A DNA stretch of 64,000 bases from Pedobacter sp. L105 (GTDB lineage: Bacteria; Bacteroidota; Bacteroidia; Sphingobacteriales; Sphingobacteriaceae), in contig NZ_LMUP01000008.1 of assembly GCF_009765875.1 (NCBI RefSeq), positions 487,776-551,775 on the forward strand, given 5' to 3'. Each line of letters opens with the position of its first letter. Positions within the stretch are counted from its first letter, which is position 1. The notes beneath the pieces are model-generated. The model was not told the DNA's origin. It searched no databases and saw only the letters and a list, made by a program, of their open reading frames with translations. A program made the position numbers and the translations under genes. Shown here piece after piece: positions 16,413 through 26,615 of the stretch.

Positions 16413-18260
16413 TTAGTTCTCTAACTTATCCCACCAGGTTTTCCTGAGGATAAAGACAATAATGGCAATCAACACGACTGTGATGAGCAGGGGTAATTTC
16501 ATCCATAAGATGATATACATCGGTAAGATGGTAAAGCAGGCTTGCGCAATGATCCCGATCACTACATTAAACATATCCAGCTTAAACCTTTTGTTGGCCC
16601 GGAAAGAAGGATCATCTGCCACAACCAATGCGTGGATCGGTTTCCAGAAACCCCAGGGCCTTACTGTACGATAGAATTTTTTCAGCACGGTTATATCTGT
16701 TGGCGGGGCGGCATAGGTACCTGCGATACAGCCGATAATGGAGATCACAAACAGCATAGGCCAGTTATACAGGTCCAGGCTAAAAAACACCGATGGAAAC
16801 CATATTTTCACATAGGGCAGCAGCAGTGCCGCAGCAATACCGCTGGCCATTCCCCAGAAAAACCCATTGGCATTAAAGCGCCACCAGTACCACTTTAACA
16901 CATTTGCAGCGATGTAACCGCCATATAAACCACCAACGATCCATTGCAGCACGCTATTCACATCTTTTGCAAAAAAACCTAAGGTCACACCCAGGATAAC
17001 CACCACCACGCCCACCAGGTAATTCATGGAGATGATCATTTTGGTAGGCGCATCGGGATTGATATATTTCAGGTAAATATCATTCACCACATAAGCCTGA
17101 GCAGCATTCAGTGTGCCCGAAAAAGTTCCCATAAAAGCACCCAGCAATCCGGTTAAGACAATCCCAAGTATGCCGACAGGTAAAAAGCTATTGATAGCCC
17201 CCGGCAGGATCCTTTCAAAGTCTACACCACCGCCAGGCACGGTCAGGTTAAGCTGATGGTAATATAACAATGCCAGTACTGTCAAGCCGATCACCATAGA
17301 ATACCGGATGGGCAGCAGCATGATAGAAACAAACCCTGTCATTTTAGACGCATCTTTTGGCGATTGGGTAGAAAGCATCTTCTGCATATCGTAATTTGGA
17401 GCCGGCCCCGCCCAACTGGCAAACACCCCTTTAAACAGCATCATCATAAAAAAAACACCAAATAGCCCAAAGCCATCATCAGCTATTTTTTTATTGGCTT
17501 CAGGAATTAGGTGCGACCAATTCAAATTGAGCCTCCAGCCAAAAAATGGATTGCTCCAGCCCTCCGGAACATGGAGTGCCTGTCCATGCAGATGGATCAT
17601 CGCAATAATCGCGATTGCAATACAGCCTACCGTCATGATCGCATACTTGATCACATCCCCCAGCACAATACTGTGCATCCCGCCAAGGATGGAATAGAAC
17701 ATGGCAAAAAGCGTAAAAACGATACCATAAAAATGCGCTACATATTGTGGTGCAACGTGAAAAGGAACATATCCCTGTACCAGATCCCAGGGAACAAAGA
17801 TCTCAATGAATTTTCCGAGCCCGATAAAACCATAGGCAAGGAAGCCTAAACAGCCAATCAGTGCAAAAGCAACCGTTACATTGTGTGAAGATTTTACACC
17901 TGTACCACTTACACCGAAACGTGTGGCTAGCCACTCTGCCCCGGTATTCGCATTGGAACGCCGCAGCCATTTGGCCAGGAACATCATGTTAAACACCTGG
18001 TTAAATACCGGCCATAACCAGGGGATCCAGATACTTTTTAGCCCGTAAACAAAACATAGGGCAACCATCCACATGGTACCACTGATATCAAACATATCTG
18101 AGGCATCACTTAAACCCAGCATGTACCAGGGCAGCTTTTTACCGCCCATCAGGTAACTTTCTTTATTCTGACTCGCCTTTTTCCGCATGTACCAGCCAAT
18201 CATTAACATCAGTACCAGATAGGTAATGAGGATGAATACATCTATTAATCTTAATTTCAT
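16413..18260 (-). CDS. SSS-family sodium/solute symporter, probably for mannobiose or similar
   Basis: About 615 residues with some 13-14 hydrophobic helices. The SSS-type sequences ASDMFDISGTMWMV near the N-terminus and GTFSGTLNAAQAYVVND in the middle are typical of the sodium-site region of this family. The frame extends to 18287, but the ATG at 18258-18260 (MKLRLIDVF) gives the normal N-terminus and avoids overlapping the upstream gene by 23 bp, leaving a 4-bp gap. It would move the disaccharide released in the periplasm across the inner membrane. An SSS transporter is found at the same place in the B. fragilis mannobiose cluster. The precise substrate is inferred from context. Confidence 0.88.
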   Translation of the reverse strand: MKLRLIDVFILITYLVLMLMIGWYMRKKASQNKESYLMGGKKLPWYMLGLSDASDMFDISGTMWMVALCFVYGLKSIWIPWLWPVFNQVFNMMFLAKWLRRSNANTGAEWLATRFGVSGTGVKSSHNVTVAFALIGCLGFLAYGFIGLGKFIEIFVPWDLVQGYVPFHVAPQYVAHFYGIVFTLFAMFYSILGGMHSIVLGDVIKYAIMTVGCIAIAIIAMIHLHGQALHVPEGWSNPFFGWRLNLNWSHLIPEANKKIADDGFGLFGVFFMMMLFKGVFASWAGPAPNYDMQKMLSTQSPKDASKMTGFVSIMLLPIRYSMVIGLTVLALLYYHQLNLTVPGGGVDFERILPGAINSFLPVGILGIVLTGLLGAFMGTFSGTLNAAQAYVVNDIYLKYINPDAPTKMIISMNYLVGVVVVILGVTLGFFAKDVNSVLQWIVGGLYGGYIAANVLKWYWWRFNANGFFWGMASGIAAALLLPYVKIWFPSVFFSLDLYNWPMLFVISIIGCIAGTYAAPPTDITVLKKFYRTVRPWGFWKPIHALVVADDPSFRANKRFKLDMFNVVIGIIAQACFTILPMYIILWMKLPLLITVVLIAIIVFILRKTWWDKLEN

Positions 18261-18264
18261 ATGG

Positions 18265-19338
18265 TTACCATTTTTCCAGCTTCTCAATGTATGATGCCAA
18301 TTCCTTAGCCATTACCTCATGTTCTGCCAGGTCGGGATGTCCGCCGCAGCCATGGTTAAATTGCCTGGAGAAAAAATAGCTGCTCACCATTTTATCTCCC
18401 GAAGCATTAATACTTTTTACAATCCCGGTTAAGTAATTTTTAAGCACCCTGGTTAAAGCAGCATCTGCCATTGGGCTGTTTAAGCAAACGATAGCAGCAG
18501 AGGGATAATGGCTACGGATAGTTTTAATAAAATCCAGGTAGCCGGCTGCATATTTCACCGAATCCTGAACGCCGTCGTTCTGCCCCAGACAAATCGTCAC
18601 CACATCAGGCTGATACCGGTTAAAATCCCAGGGGACAGCATTTTCCCGTAAATTCATTTTATCAAAAACCTGGGGCATTAAGATCTTCATCTCACAGCAG
18701 CTATGGAGCAGGCCAATACCAGAAACTGCTGTCAGTTGCCATTGGGCTTGCAGCAGCCTTGCTGATGATGGCCCATAACTCAGGTAAGCATTGTGCTGAT
18801 CATACCATGGCCCCTGGTTGCATGGGATTGACAGGTCGCTTCCTGTTCCGCAGGTGATAGAGTCTCCGATGTATTCTATTTGATGTTTAGGCTTCGCCGG
18901 AAGAGGAAGCAGTTGTTCACATTTGATCCCTTCAAATTCCAGATAACCACTTTCCGTATCCTTGCAAATCGTAAGGGTATGTTCAGTTCGGGTTAATCCT
19001 TTGGAAACAGTAATCGTATCCGTTGTTCCCCTGGTCTGAATGCGATAGGGCTGCTGATGGTCGACACTAATTTCAATATAGTTATACGTGTTATGGTATA
19101 ACACTTCATCATGAATGATCAGCTGGCACCGATCACCTTTAAACTTAAGCTGGATATAAACGCCGGGCGACCAGAACCGGGGTAATTTTGGATTAGAAAA
19201 ATCTATCCTGCCGGTATATTGAATATTGGGGTGATCTGCAGGGAAGAATTGGAGCTGAACTTTATTTTTTGCCTGTAAAGACGACAATAACATTAGTACT
19301 GCTATTGCCGTCAGGTGAACGAGTTTCTTTGTAATCAT
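18265..19338 (-). CDS. CE2-like SGNH acetyl esterase (probable deacetylation of mannan oligosaccharides)
   Basis: 357 residues. A signal peptide of about 23 residues is followed by a jelly-roll domain (about 28-145, RFWSPGVYIQLKF) and an SGNH hydrolase domain. The latter has the nucleophile Ser160 in IGDSITCGTG, the block III motif LGQNDG, and the catalytic His in GCGGHPDLAEH near the C-terminus. This two-domain order is that of carbohydrate esterase family 2. Plant glucomannans are O-acetylated, so removing acetyl groups before mannanase or galactosidase action is a sensible job for it. The exact polysaccharide is inferred from the operon, where it sits 9 bp after GH27 and 4 bp before the symporter. 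Confidence 0.85.
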   Translation of the reverse strand: MITKKLVHLTAIAVLMLLSSLQAKNKVQLQFFPADHPNIQYTGRIDFSNPKLPRFWSPGVYIQLKFKGDRCQLIIHDEVLYHNTYNYIEISVDHQQPYRIQTRGTTDTITVSKGLTRTEHTLTICKDTESGYLEFEGIKCEQLLPLPAKPKHQIEYIGDSITCGTGSDLSIPCNQGPWYDQHNAYLSYGPSSARLLQAQWQLTAVSGIGLLHSCCEMKILMPQVFDKMNLRENAVPWDFNRYQPDVVTICLGQNDGVQDSVKYAAGYLDFIKTIRSHYPSAAIVCLNSPMADAALTRVLKNYLTGIVKSINASGDKMVSSYFFSRQFNHGCGGHPDLAEHEVMAKELASYIEKLEKW

Positions 19339-19347
19339 GCTGAGAGG

Positions 19348-20583
19348 TTAACGCTGTTGGTGTAAACGGAAGATCAGGACATCATGTGCAGGTACTACTC
19401 CCTTTAAGGGCGATTTCGTTGTACCTGCATTTTTCCCTGTCCATAAATTCTTTAAGGTATAAACCTGCTTTTGTGCATCTAATATAGCTTTTGACAGGCT
19501 ATCCGTGATCACTTCTTTTTTCCAGTCAAAATTTACTGGCTGCACCCCGGTTCCCCGGTTAAGAAAGCAAACTGCCCAGTCGCCACCCTTCAACGGCTTA
19601 AGCCAGGTTTCCAAACTGTCTTTTACGGCATACTGGTATCCCTGCACTCCCAGGGAGTCCTGATCAAGGGCAATGACTTCTTTATTTTTGAGAATCGCTG
19701 CCGTTTGCGGCGACATGCTGCGCAGGTCGTTCCCCGCAATCAGCGGCGCAGCGATCATACACCATAAGGTGAAATGTGCACGGTCTTCATTTGTCACCAT
19801 GCCATTACCTACTTCCAGCATATCAGGATCATTCCAGTGACCCGGACCAGCATACTGACGTAAGCCTTTTTGCATATCCAGGATTTTCATCACGCCATTG
19901 GCATGCCAGCTTCCATTGTCTTTGATACAATCAAAACAGTTGTAAATATCGCCGGTGGTCCGCCATAGGTGTCCTACCTGCGGCCCCCATTTCCAGGGCT
20001 GGTCTGTCCCCCATTCGCAAATACTCAATACCATCGGACGGCCTGCTTTTTTTAAGGCTGCCGCGATGGTTTTATAAGCGCCTTCACCATGTAAACCTTC
20101 AGTATTACACCAATCATATTTCAGGTAATCTATTCCCCATTTGGCATAGGTCAGCGCATCCTGAAATTCATACCCACGGCTTCCCGGACGTCCGCCACAG
20201 GTTTCTGAACCAGCATCAGAATAGATCCCCAGTTTTAACCCTTTGGCATGTACGTAATCGGCCAGTGCTTTCATCCCCGAAGGGAAACGTTTTGCATCCG
20301 GGTGAATAAAGCCCAGGCTGTCCCGGTCGCCATGCCAGCAGTCGTCAATGTTGATATAGGTATAACCGGCATCCTTCATTCCTGTAGATACCATCGCATC
20401 GGCCACCTGTTTGATCAGGTTTTCATCTACGTTGCAGGCAAATTTATTCCAGCTGTTCCAGCCCATTGGTGGCGTTAAAGCCAGGCCCTGGTACTTGGTA
20501 TAATCTTGTGTATAATTGTTTCCCTGGCTGTAAACCGAGCCAGCCAGGCATAAGGCCGCAACGAGTAGTTTGATTCGTTTCAT
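19348..20583 (-). CDS. GH27 alpha-galactosidase
   Basis: 411 residues with a 19-residue signal peptide (ends VYSQ). The GH27 barrel starts with LTPPMGWNSWN (residues 36-46). INIDDCW at 77-83 binds substrate, the nucleophile is Asp157 in LKYDWCN, and the acid/base aspartate lies in GHWNDPDML (248-256). A short C-terminal beta domain ends at residue 411. It removes alpha-1,6-galactose side chains from galactomannan or galactoglucomannan oligosaccharides, probably in the periplasm because no lipobox is present. It sits 15 bp after the TIG lipoprotein gene and 9 bp before the esterase gene. Confidence 0.95.
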   Translation of the reverse strand: MKRIKLLVAALCLAGSVYSQGNNYTQDYTKYQGLALTPPMGWNSWNKFACNVDENLIKQVADAMVSTGMKDAGYTYINIDDCWHGDRDSLGFIHPDAKRFPSGMKALADYVHAKGLKLGIYSDAGSETCGGRPGSRGYEFQDALTYAKWGIDYLKYDWCNTEGLHGEGAYKTIAAALKKAGRPMVLSICEWGTDQPWKWGPQVGHLWRTTGDIYNCFDCIKDNGSWHANGVMKILDMQKGLRQYAGPGHWNDPDMLEVGNGMVTNEDRAHFTLWCMIAAPLIAGNDLRSMSPQTAAILKNKEVIALDQDSLGVQGYQYAVKDSLETWLKPLKGGDWAVCFLNRGTGVQPVNFDWKKEVITDSLSKAILDAQKQVYTLKNLWTGKNAGTTKSPLKGVVPAHDVLIFRLHQQR

Positions 20584-20598
20584 ATCAATTGGTAGATT

Positions 20599-21771
20599 TT
20601 AGATAACACCCACATCATCCAGGTAGAATAAACTTGGATTGCCACTAAACTCCTGGAAAATCAGATCTGTCACTGTAACAGTAGCGCCAGTGCCAAAAGC
20701 AGACAGCGGAATATTATAGGTAGTCCAGGCACCTGCAACCAGCGTGATCGTTACATAATTATTGTAATTATCGTTGATTAACAGATGTATGAGTTTTCCG
20801 TCTGTTCCCGTACCGCCATAGATAGACAGTTTAACAGACGTTGCTGTTACAGGTGCACCTGCCTGTATCACAAAACCATCAAAACCACCACTGTATTGTA
20901 CAGCTATAGCACTGGTTCCGCGTTTAACCACGGCTGTACTGCTATTGTTAGGGGTATTGCTCCATCCGGAATCAGACCATCCGTTTTTAAAGGCATCATC
21001 ATAACCCAGGGTATTAAAGCCAAAAGGAGCTACAGTAGTTAAAGCTGCACCGCTCATATTGATACCGCCCGAAACCACTGGTCCCAGTACTGTACCTCCG
21101 CCTGTAATGGCAGTAGTGGTCAGGGAAATTGGAGCGGCCCCGGTTAAGCCTGTTGGTACAGTAACCACTGCAGAGGTAGCTGTGCTGGATACGATCGTAG
21201 CATTCACCGTACCAAATTTAACACTGCTCAATCCATTAAATGTGGTCCCCGTAAGGGTGATCTGATCTCCTGCATTGCCGGCAAGCTGGCTCGCGCTGGT
21301 AAATGTGGCTACCGGCTGCTGAATCACAAAATCAAAATCTGCCGAACCGTATAATGTGGTCACCGTTATTTTATTGGATGTGCTACTGCTGCTGTAAGGC
21401 ACTGTTGCAGGCAGAGTAAAAATAATCGTATTGTCTGTGACCAGTGTTGGACTAAAATATACCGAAGCTCCATTGATAGTTAGTTTTGTTGTCGTTTTTA
21501 AATGCTGCCCTACAATAGCATATTGGGTATTTAACAAACCTGTTTTTGTAGTTGAATCCGCACTTACAATTTTGGCTGTGGTGACGGTATCATTGGTTGT
21601 TAAAGTAGCCGGCGTAATGGTAGTCACGGTTTTGGTGGTACTGATGGTGCGGATCCTGGTGATGACAGGTGCATCTCCGGAGTCGCTTTTTTTACAGGCA
21701 GAATAGCCGAACAACAGCAATACAGCGGCCAGTAAACCAATTATTTTTGAGGGTGTGTTCATGAGTTTCAT
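20599..21771 (-). CDS. IPT/TIG-domain surface lipoprotein, probable surface glycan-binding protein
   Basis: 390 residues. A lipoprotein signal peptide has its lipobox ending at Cys26 (GYSAC) followed by KKSDSG, a context associated with surface export in Bacteroidota. Two TIG-type beta-sandwich repeats are visible at about 68-150 (YAIVGQHLKTTTKLTINGASV) and 152-225 (AGDQITLTGTTFNGLSSVKFG). A C-terminal domain (about 250-390) rich in aromatic and Asn/Gly residues would bind the glycan. Its position directly after susD (6 bp gap) is the usual place of a SusE/F-type binding protein. An ATG at codon 4 is an alternative start. Many Thr/Ser codons make several shadow frames on the opposite strand. 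Confidence 0.82.
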   Translation of the reverse strand: MKLMNTPSKIIGLLAAVLLLFGYSACKKSDSGDAPVITRIRTISTTKTVTTITPATLTTNDTVTTAKIVSADSTTKTGLLNTQYAIVGQHLKTTTKLTINGASVYFSPTLVTDNTIIFTLPATVPYSSSSTSNKITVTTLYGSADFDFVIQQPVATFTSASQLAGNAGDQITLTGTTFNGLSSVKFGTVNATIVSSTATSAVVTVPTGLTGAAPISLTTTAITGGGTVLGPVVSGGINMSGAALTTVAPFGFNTLGYDDAFKNGWSDSGWSNTPNNSSTAVVKRGTSAIAVQYSGGFDGFVIQAGAPVTATSVKLSIYGGTGTDGKLIHLLINDNYNNYVTITLVAGAWTTYNIPLSAFGTGATVTVTDLIFQEFSGNPSLFYLDDVGVI

Positions 21772-21777
21772 CGTTAA

Positions 21778-23439
21778 TTATTTAAAAGTGTAAGCTACAG
21801 GTGGCTCAGCCAGCAAAGGGTTGGCTGTAACTTCTGTTGCCGGAATAGGCAATAAGAAATCTGCATTTGTAGGGGTTAAATAACCATTTCCATAATGTAC
21901 AGGAACAGTACTGTTATCGGCTGTTCCCCTGTCCTGCTGTTTGATCAGTGCAATCGCTTTTGGATGGGCAGTGGTATTGTAACCATCCAGGCGGCACAGG
22001 TCGTACCAGGTATCATGTTCAAAAGCAAACTCTCTCCTGCGTTCTTCTAAAATATCATCATGGATCAATGTTTGGGGCGCTGTTGGATTACTGACAGGAT
22101 CATAAGCCGCATTAGGTGTGCTATACATCCTGTTGATTTCCGTTAAGCCGGGTAAACCTGCACGGTTGCGCACTTTATTGATCGCGGCTAAAGCCATCGG
22201 ATCTGTACTGGTAGAGGCACCATTCATGATTGCTTCTGCTTCAATTAAATATACATCAGCATAACGCATCATGTACGTATTATTAGCGGTGGCCTGCGCT
22301 CCGCCCACACCCCCATTATCTGTTGGTGTCCCTACCACATATTTCTTTACTCCCGAATGTGTGCCTCCTGAATTCACGTCTGCACCTACGGTAAACCCGC
22401 CGGTAGACTGTAAAATTTCGGGATAAAAATCTCCTGGCAGCATCACCGTAGCGTGACGGCGGGTGTCGGTAGCACTATACAAATTCAACAGGTCGTAAGT
22501 TGGGGACAATACTCCATAACCATCTCCGGTACCAGTAATTGTAGTGGTATAAGCCAATAAAGACTGACAAGGATTACCCTGTCCGTATTGCCCGTTAGTT
22601 GCCCATTGCAGTGCAATAACTGATTCTTCATTGTTATTATTCGCTGTTTTAAACAGGTCGTTGAATGTTTTACCACCCACATCAGCACCATACAGTTTAA
22701 ACTCACCGCTATTGATCACTTTTTCTGCTTCTGCCCTGGCATTGGGATAATCCTGCATATAGAGGTAAACTTTTGCCATCAACGCTGATGCAGAACCGCT
22801 GGATACATGCCCCTGGGCAGATGAAGATCCGCTTCTCACCATTTTGGTACAATTCGCTTCAGCAAATTTCAGGTCGAGCAGGATAAACTTGTAGATATCC
22901 GTGATCAGATTGGTATGCACCTTATAATTGGTGATATAATCTGAGTAATTCTCAATAATAGGTACATTCCCAAAAATCCGTACCAGATGGAAATAGGCCA
23001 GGGCACGCATCAAATGTGCCTCACCCAGGGCATTGTTTAATACGGATGGGGTAATAGATGCAGCGGCTTTGGTGGGTAAATTATTAATGACCCCATTGGC
23101 CTGCGCAACTACGGTGAACAGGGAATTCCAGGTGCCGACCAGTTGAAAATTCACATTGGTTACTGTCCAGTCCTGGAAATTGATCACGTCAGAAGAATAA
23201 GTACGTGCATTACCAGACGACAGTTCCGTAATGCCCAGTCCTGATTTTCCAACCCATCCAAACCAGGGTTCGGTATATAAGGCATTGGTACTGGCAGCTA
23301 CCTGAGCATTGGTTTGATAAAAGCTATCTATTGTAATTCCATCTTTAGGTGTGCCATCGAAGAAACTTTTCTTGCAGCTGGTAGCAGTCAGGGCAATAAC
23401 AGCGATGAGGGCAGCACTATATTTTTTATATGTAGTCAT
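21778..23439 (-). CDS. SusD/RagB-family lipoprotein of the mannan locus
   Basis: 553 residues. A lipoprotein signal with Cys22 (TATSC) is followed by KKSFFDGTPKDG. The SusD N-terminal TPR region includes LNNALGEAHLMRALAYFHLVRIFGN, and the C-terminal RagB part has MRYADVYLIEAEAIM, LEERRREFAFEHDTWYDLCR and a final PIPATEV. SusD forms the lid of the SusC transporter and binds oligosaccharide at the cell surface. It starts 20 bp after susC and is followed 6 bp later by the TIG lipoprotein gene, so all are co-transcribed. The glycan is inferred to be galactomannan from the enzymes in the operon. Confidence 0.95.
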   Translation of the reverse strand: MTTYKKYSAALIAVIALTATSCKKSFFDGTPKDGITIDSFYQTNAQVAASTNALYTEPWFGWVGKSGLGITELSSGNARTYSSDVINFQDWTVTNVNFQLVGTWNSLFTVVAQANGVINNLPTKAAASITPSVLNNALGEAHLMRALAYFHLVRIFGNVPIIENYSDYITNYKVHTNLITDIYKFILLDLKFAEANCTKMVRSGSSSAQGHVSSGSASALMAKVYLYMQDYPNARAEAEKVINSGEFKLYGADVGGKTFNDLFKTANNNNEESVIALQWATNGQYGQGNPCQSLLAYTTTITGTGDGYGVLSPTYDLLNLYSATDTRRHATVMLPGDFYPEILQSTGGFTVGADVNSGGTHSGVKKYVVGTPTDNGGVGGAQATANNTYMMRYADVYLIEAEAIMNGASTSTDPMALAAINKVRNRAGLPGLTEINRMYSTPNAAYDPVSNPTAPQTLIHDDILEERRREFAFEHDTWYDLCRLDGYNTTAHPKAIALIKQQDRGTADNSTVPVHYGNGYLTPTNADFLLPIPATEVTANPLLAEPPVAYTFK

Positions 23440-23459
23440 ATGAATTTTATGATTTGTGG

Positions 23460-26400
23460 TTAGAATTCTGCGTTAATACCGAAAGTGATGGTCCTGGCAA
23501 TAGGGTATCTGCCCATATCCACATTCGTTAAAAACACATTCTGGTTAAAAGCACCTACTTCAGGATCCAGACCGCTATATTTTGTAAATACATATAGGTT
23601 CTGTCCGCTTACATAAACTTTCAGGCGGTTTAATTTGATGCGCTTCACCCAGTCGGCCGGCAAAGTATAACCCAACTGTACATTCTGTATCCTCAGGAAA
23701 GAGCCGCTTTCAAGAAAGCGGTTAGAGTTGTATAAATTCGGGTTATCTCCAATTTTAGGGGCCGGGATATTGGAATTAGGGTTCGACGGCGTCCAGTAAT
23801 TTGCAGCTTCAGCCAGCTGGTTGGTATACAAACCTGACAGTCCTTCTGTAGAATATTTTAAAGCATTAAATATCTTGGCACCATAAGAGCCATTCAGAAA
23901 GATGGACAGGTCGAAAGATTTGTAAGAGAAATTATTGGTGATCCCGTAGGTGAAAGTAGGGTTAGGACTACCTAAAGCAGTTTGATCGGCCGAAGTAATC
24001 TTCCCATCCCCGTTTACATCCACATATTGGACATCTCCTAACCAGGTTCCGCCGGAAGCATTTGCAACAGGCTGATCAAATTGCGTTGGTGCATTTTTCA
24101 GCTGATCGGTAGTTTTAAAAATATCTTTTACTTTATACCCATAAAACTCTCCTACAGGGCCTCCAACTACAGTACGGGTAACCGGAAGGGATAAATAACT
24201 TACAGTAATTGTTCCATCGATATAAGGTGTACCCGCAGCCAGAGAGTTCACCATATTTTTATAATGAGAAAAGACTACACTGGTGCTCCATTTAAAGTTT
24301 TTACCATCAATATTTTTGCTGTTGATGCTAAAATCAAATCCTTTGTTACTAATCTGTCCTCCATTGATGAAAGGAGAACCTACAACGCCTTGTGTAGAAT
24401 ACTCGGCGCTCCCGCCTAACAGATAAGCTGGTAAATTAGCCTGGAAAATGAAATTTTTGGAGGTCTTGTTAAAATAATCAAAGGTTGCACTAACACGCCC
24501 GTTCACGACACTAAAATCAGCACCGATATCCGTTTGTTTTGCAGATTCCCAGGTTAAGTTGGCATTGGCCACCTTATCCACCACAAAACCGGTTCCCAAA
24601 CCTGTGCTTACAGCGGTAAGTGCAGTACCATATTTATAATTGGCTACATTCTGGTTACCTACCTCACCGTAACCGGCCCTTATTTTAATATTGTCAACAT
24701 ACTGTTTTACATCGGCCATAAAAGGTTCATCAGACAATTTCCAGCCTGCAGCGAAGGAAGGGAAATAACCTGTTTGATGGCCATCAGCAAATTTTGAGGA
24801 GCGGTCTGCCCTAATCGTAGCGGTTAAGCTATATTTATTGTTAAACGTATAGATGGCGCGGGCAAATGCAGATTCCAATTCCTGGTCGCCTTTATACTCC
24901 CCATTGGTTGCCGTAGAGGCAGTACCATTATTTAATGTTTGGTTATTGGGAGAATCCCCGGCGGTGAAACCGCTTACACCTGAAGTGACCCCACCCCAGG
25001 TAGACTTGCTCAGCTCATATCCCACCAAAGCAGTCAAAGCATGTTTTTCTGCGAACGTATGGTTATAGGTCAGGTATTCCTTCCAGCCTACATAAGAAGA
25101 GTTGGCCAGATACTCAGTTAACTTAGCCGTAGTATTGATATAAGCGCCCCAGGCATAGGTAGGGTTATACAATTTGGCTGTCGACTCATTAAAATCCCCG
25201 TTCAGCTCCGATCTTAAAGTCAGGTCTTTGATAAACTTAATTTCTGCATACACGCTTCCGTTCACATTGCTCCTCAACAGGTTATTCACCTGGTTACGTG
25301 CTTGTGCTACAGGATTGATCGTTCCCTGAGTAGTAGACTGAGGACCTGCAAAAGATCCATCGGCATTGTATACGGCCTGATCAGGTGCACTGAGCAGCGC
25401 ATTGTAAATAATACCGGTATTATCACCCAGCGTAGCATTCTGATCAGAATGGCTTCCTGAAAGTGTTGTACCTACTTTAAACCAGTCTTTAACCTGGCTG
25501 TTCACGCTGGTGTGGAAAGAATAGCGCTGATAATCGGTGCCAATAATTGTTCCGTCCTGTTGTAAATAACCCCCGGAAATATAATAATCAGTACCGTCTT
25601 TACCGCCAGAAATGGAAACCTGATGGCTTTGCATACCCGCAGTACGGAAAATTGCTTTTTGCCAGTCGGTACCTGCACCGAGCAGGCTTGGATCGGCAAA
25701 TTCACCTCTTCTGGCCACTCCCGACAGATCGGCAAGGGTATTTTCCAAACCCGCATACTGCTGCAGGTTCATCATGTCCAGAAACTTTCCTTGTTGCTGT
25801 ATGCCATAATATCCATCATAGGCAATACGTGCAGTTCCATTTTTACCGTGTTTGGTGGTAATGATAATTACCCCGTTTGATGCCCTTGCTCCGTAAATAG
25901 CTGTAGCAGAAGCATCTTTTAGCACATCAATGGTTTCGATATCGCTGGGATTGATCATAGACAGCGGGCTCACCGCATTGGAACTGTTGTTCTGCGACAA
26001 TTGTACAGACTGCCCGCTTGTACTTGAATTGGTGGCATCACCAGAAATAGGTACGCCATCGATGACATACAAGGGCTCATTGGACAAACTCAGTGAAGTT
26101 ACCCCACGAATGTGTACCGAGGTCTGGCTTCCCGGCGACCCCGAGTTTTGAGTAACAGTAACACCGGCAACTTTGCCCTGCAACAGCTGATCTGCACTTA
26201 CCTGCGGGATATTGGCAATGTCTGATGCTTTTACCGAAGATATGGAACCATTTACATCTCCTCTTTTTTGCGTTCCGTATCCAACAACAACTACTTCACT
26301 TAAATCATTTACTGAAGATTTCATGGTTACGTTAATGGTGGTTCTGGATCCAGTAACCACCTCCTGTTTCAGGCTTCCGATAAAGGAAAAAACAAGGGTA

Positions 26401-26615
26401 GAAGAACCCGCCGGGACAGCAATAGCGTATTTTCCGTTTACATCCGTACCTGCACTGATTTTCGAGCCTTTTACCGTTACGGATACACCGATAAGACTTA
26501 CTCCTTTTTCATCGTATACAGTTCCCGTGATCGTTCTGCTCTGAGCAAAAACACTGGAAGAACTCATTACAATCATTGCAAAAAGCAGTGATACTGCTTG
26601 TAGAATTTTACCCAT
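23460..26615 (-). CDS. SusC/RagA TonB-dependent transporter of the mannan locus
   Basis: 1051 residues, full length for the family. A signal peptide (ends VFAQ, residue 25) precedes a CarboxypepD_reg-like beta domain (about 28-105, TGTVYDEKGVSLIGVSVTVKG). The TonB-box/plug region is marked by VVVGYGTQKRGDVNGSIS and DVLKDASATAIYGARASNGVI. A 22-strand barrel ends in a terminal Phe (FGINAEF). No N-terminal STN domain is present, so it does not signal through an anti-sigma factor; control is more likely from the AraC protein. It is the first gene of the seven-gene operon and divergent from the GH26 gene across a 322-bp promoter region. Confidence 0.96.
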   Translation of the reverse strand: MGKILQAVSLLFAMIVMSSSSVFAQSRTITGTVYDEKGVSLIGVSVTVKGSKISAGTDVNGKYAIAVPAGSSTLVFSFIGSLKQEVVTGSRTTINVTMKSSVNDLSEVVVVGYGTQKRGDVNGSISSVKASDIANIPQVSADQLLQGKVAGVTVTQNSGSPGSQTSVHIRGVTSLSLSNEPLYVIDGVPISGDATNSSTSGQSVQLSQNNSSNAVSPLSMINPSDIETIDVLKDASATAIYGARASNGVIIITTKHGKNGTARIAYDGYYGIQQQGKFLDMMNLQQYAGLENTLADLSGVARRGEFADPSLLGAGTDWQKAIFRTAGMQSHQVSISGGKDGTDYYISGGYLQQDGTIIGTDYQRYSFHTSVNSQVKDWFKVGTTLSGSHSDQNATLGDNTGIIYNALLSAPDQAVYNADGSFAGPQSTTQGTINPVAQARNQVNNLLRSNVNGSVYAEIKFIKDLTLRSELNGDFNESTAKLYNPTYAWGAYINTTAKLTEYLANSSYVGWKEYLTYNHTFAEKHALTALVGYELSKSTWGGVTSGVSGFTAGDSPNNQTLNNGTASTATNGEYKGDQELESAFARAIYTFNNKYSLTATIRADRSSKFADGHQTGYFPSFAAGWKLSDEPFMADVKQYVDNIKIRAGYGEVGNQNVANYKYGTALTAVSTGLGTGFVVDKVANANLTWESAKQTDIGADFSVVNGRVSATFDYFNKTSKNFIFQANLPAYLLGGSAEYSTQGVVGSPFINGGQISNKGFDFSINSKNIDGKNFKWSTSVVFSHYKNMVNSLAAGTPYIDGTITVSYLSLPVTRTVVGGPVGEFYGYKVKDIFKTTDQLKNAPTQFDQPVANASGGTWLGDVQYVDVNGDGKITSADQTALGSPNPTFTYGITNNFSYKSFDLSIFLNGSYGAKIFNALKYSTEGLSGLYTNQLAEAANYWTPSNPNSNIPAPKIGDNPNLYNSNRFLESGSFLRIQNVQLGYTLPADWVKRIKLNRLKVYVSGQNLYVFTKYSGLDPEVGAFNQNVFLTNVDMGRYPIARTITFGINAEF

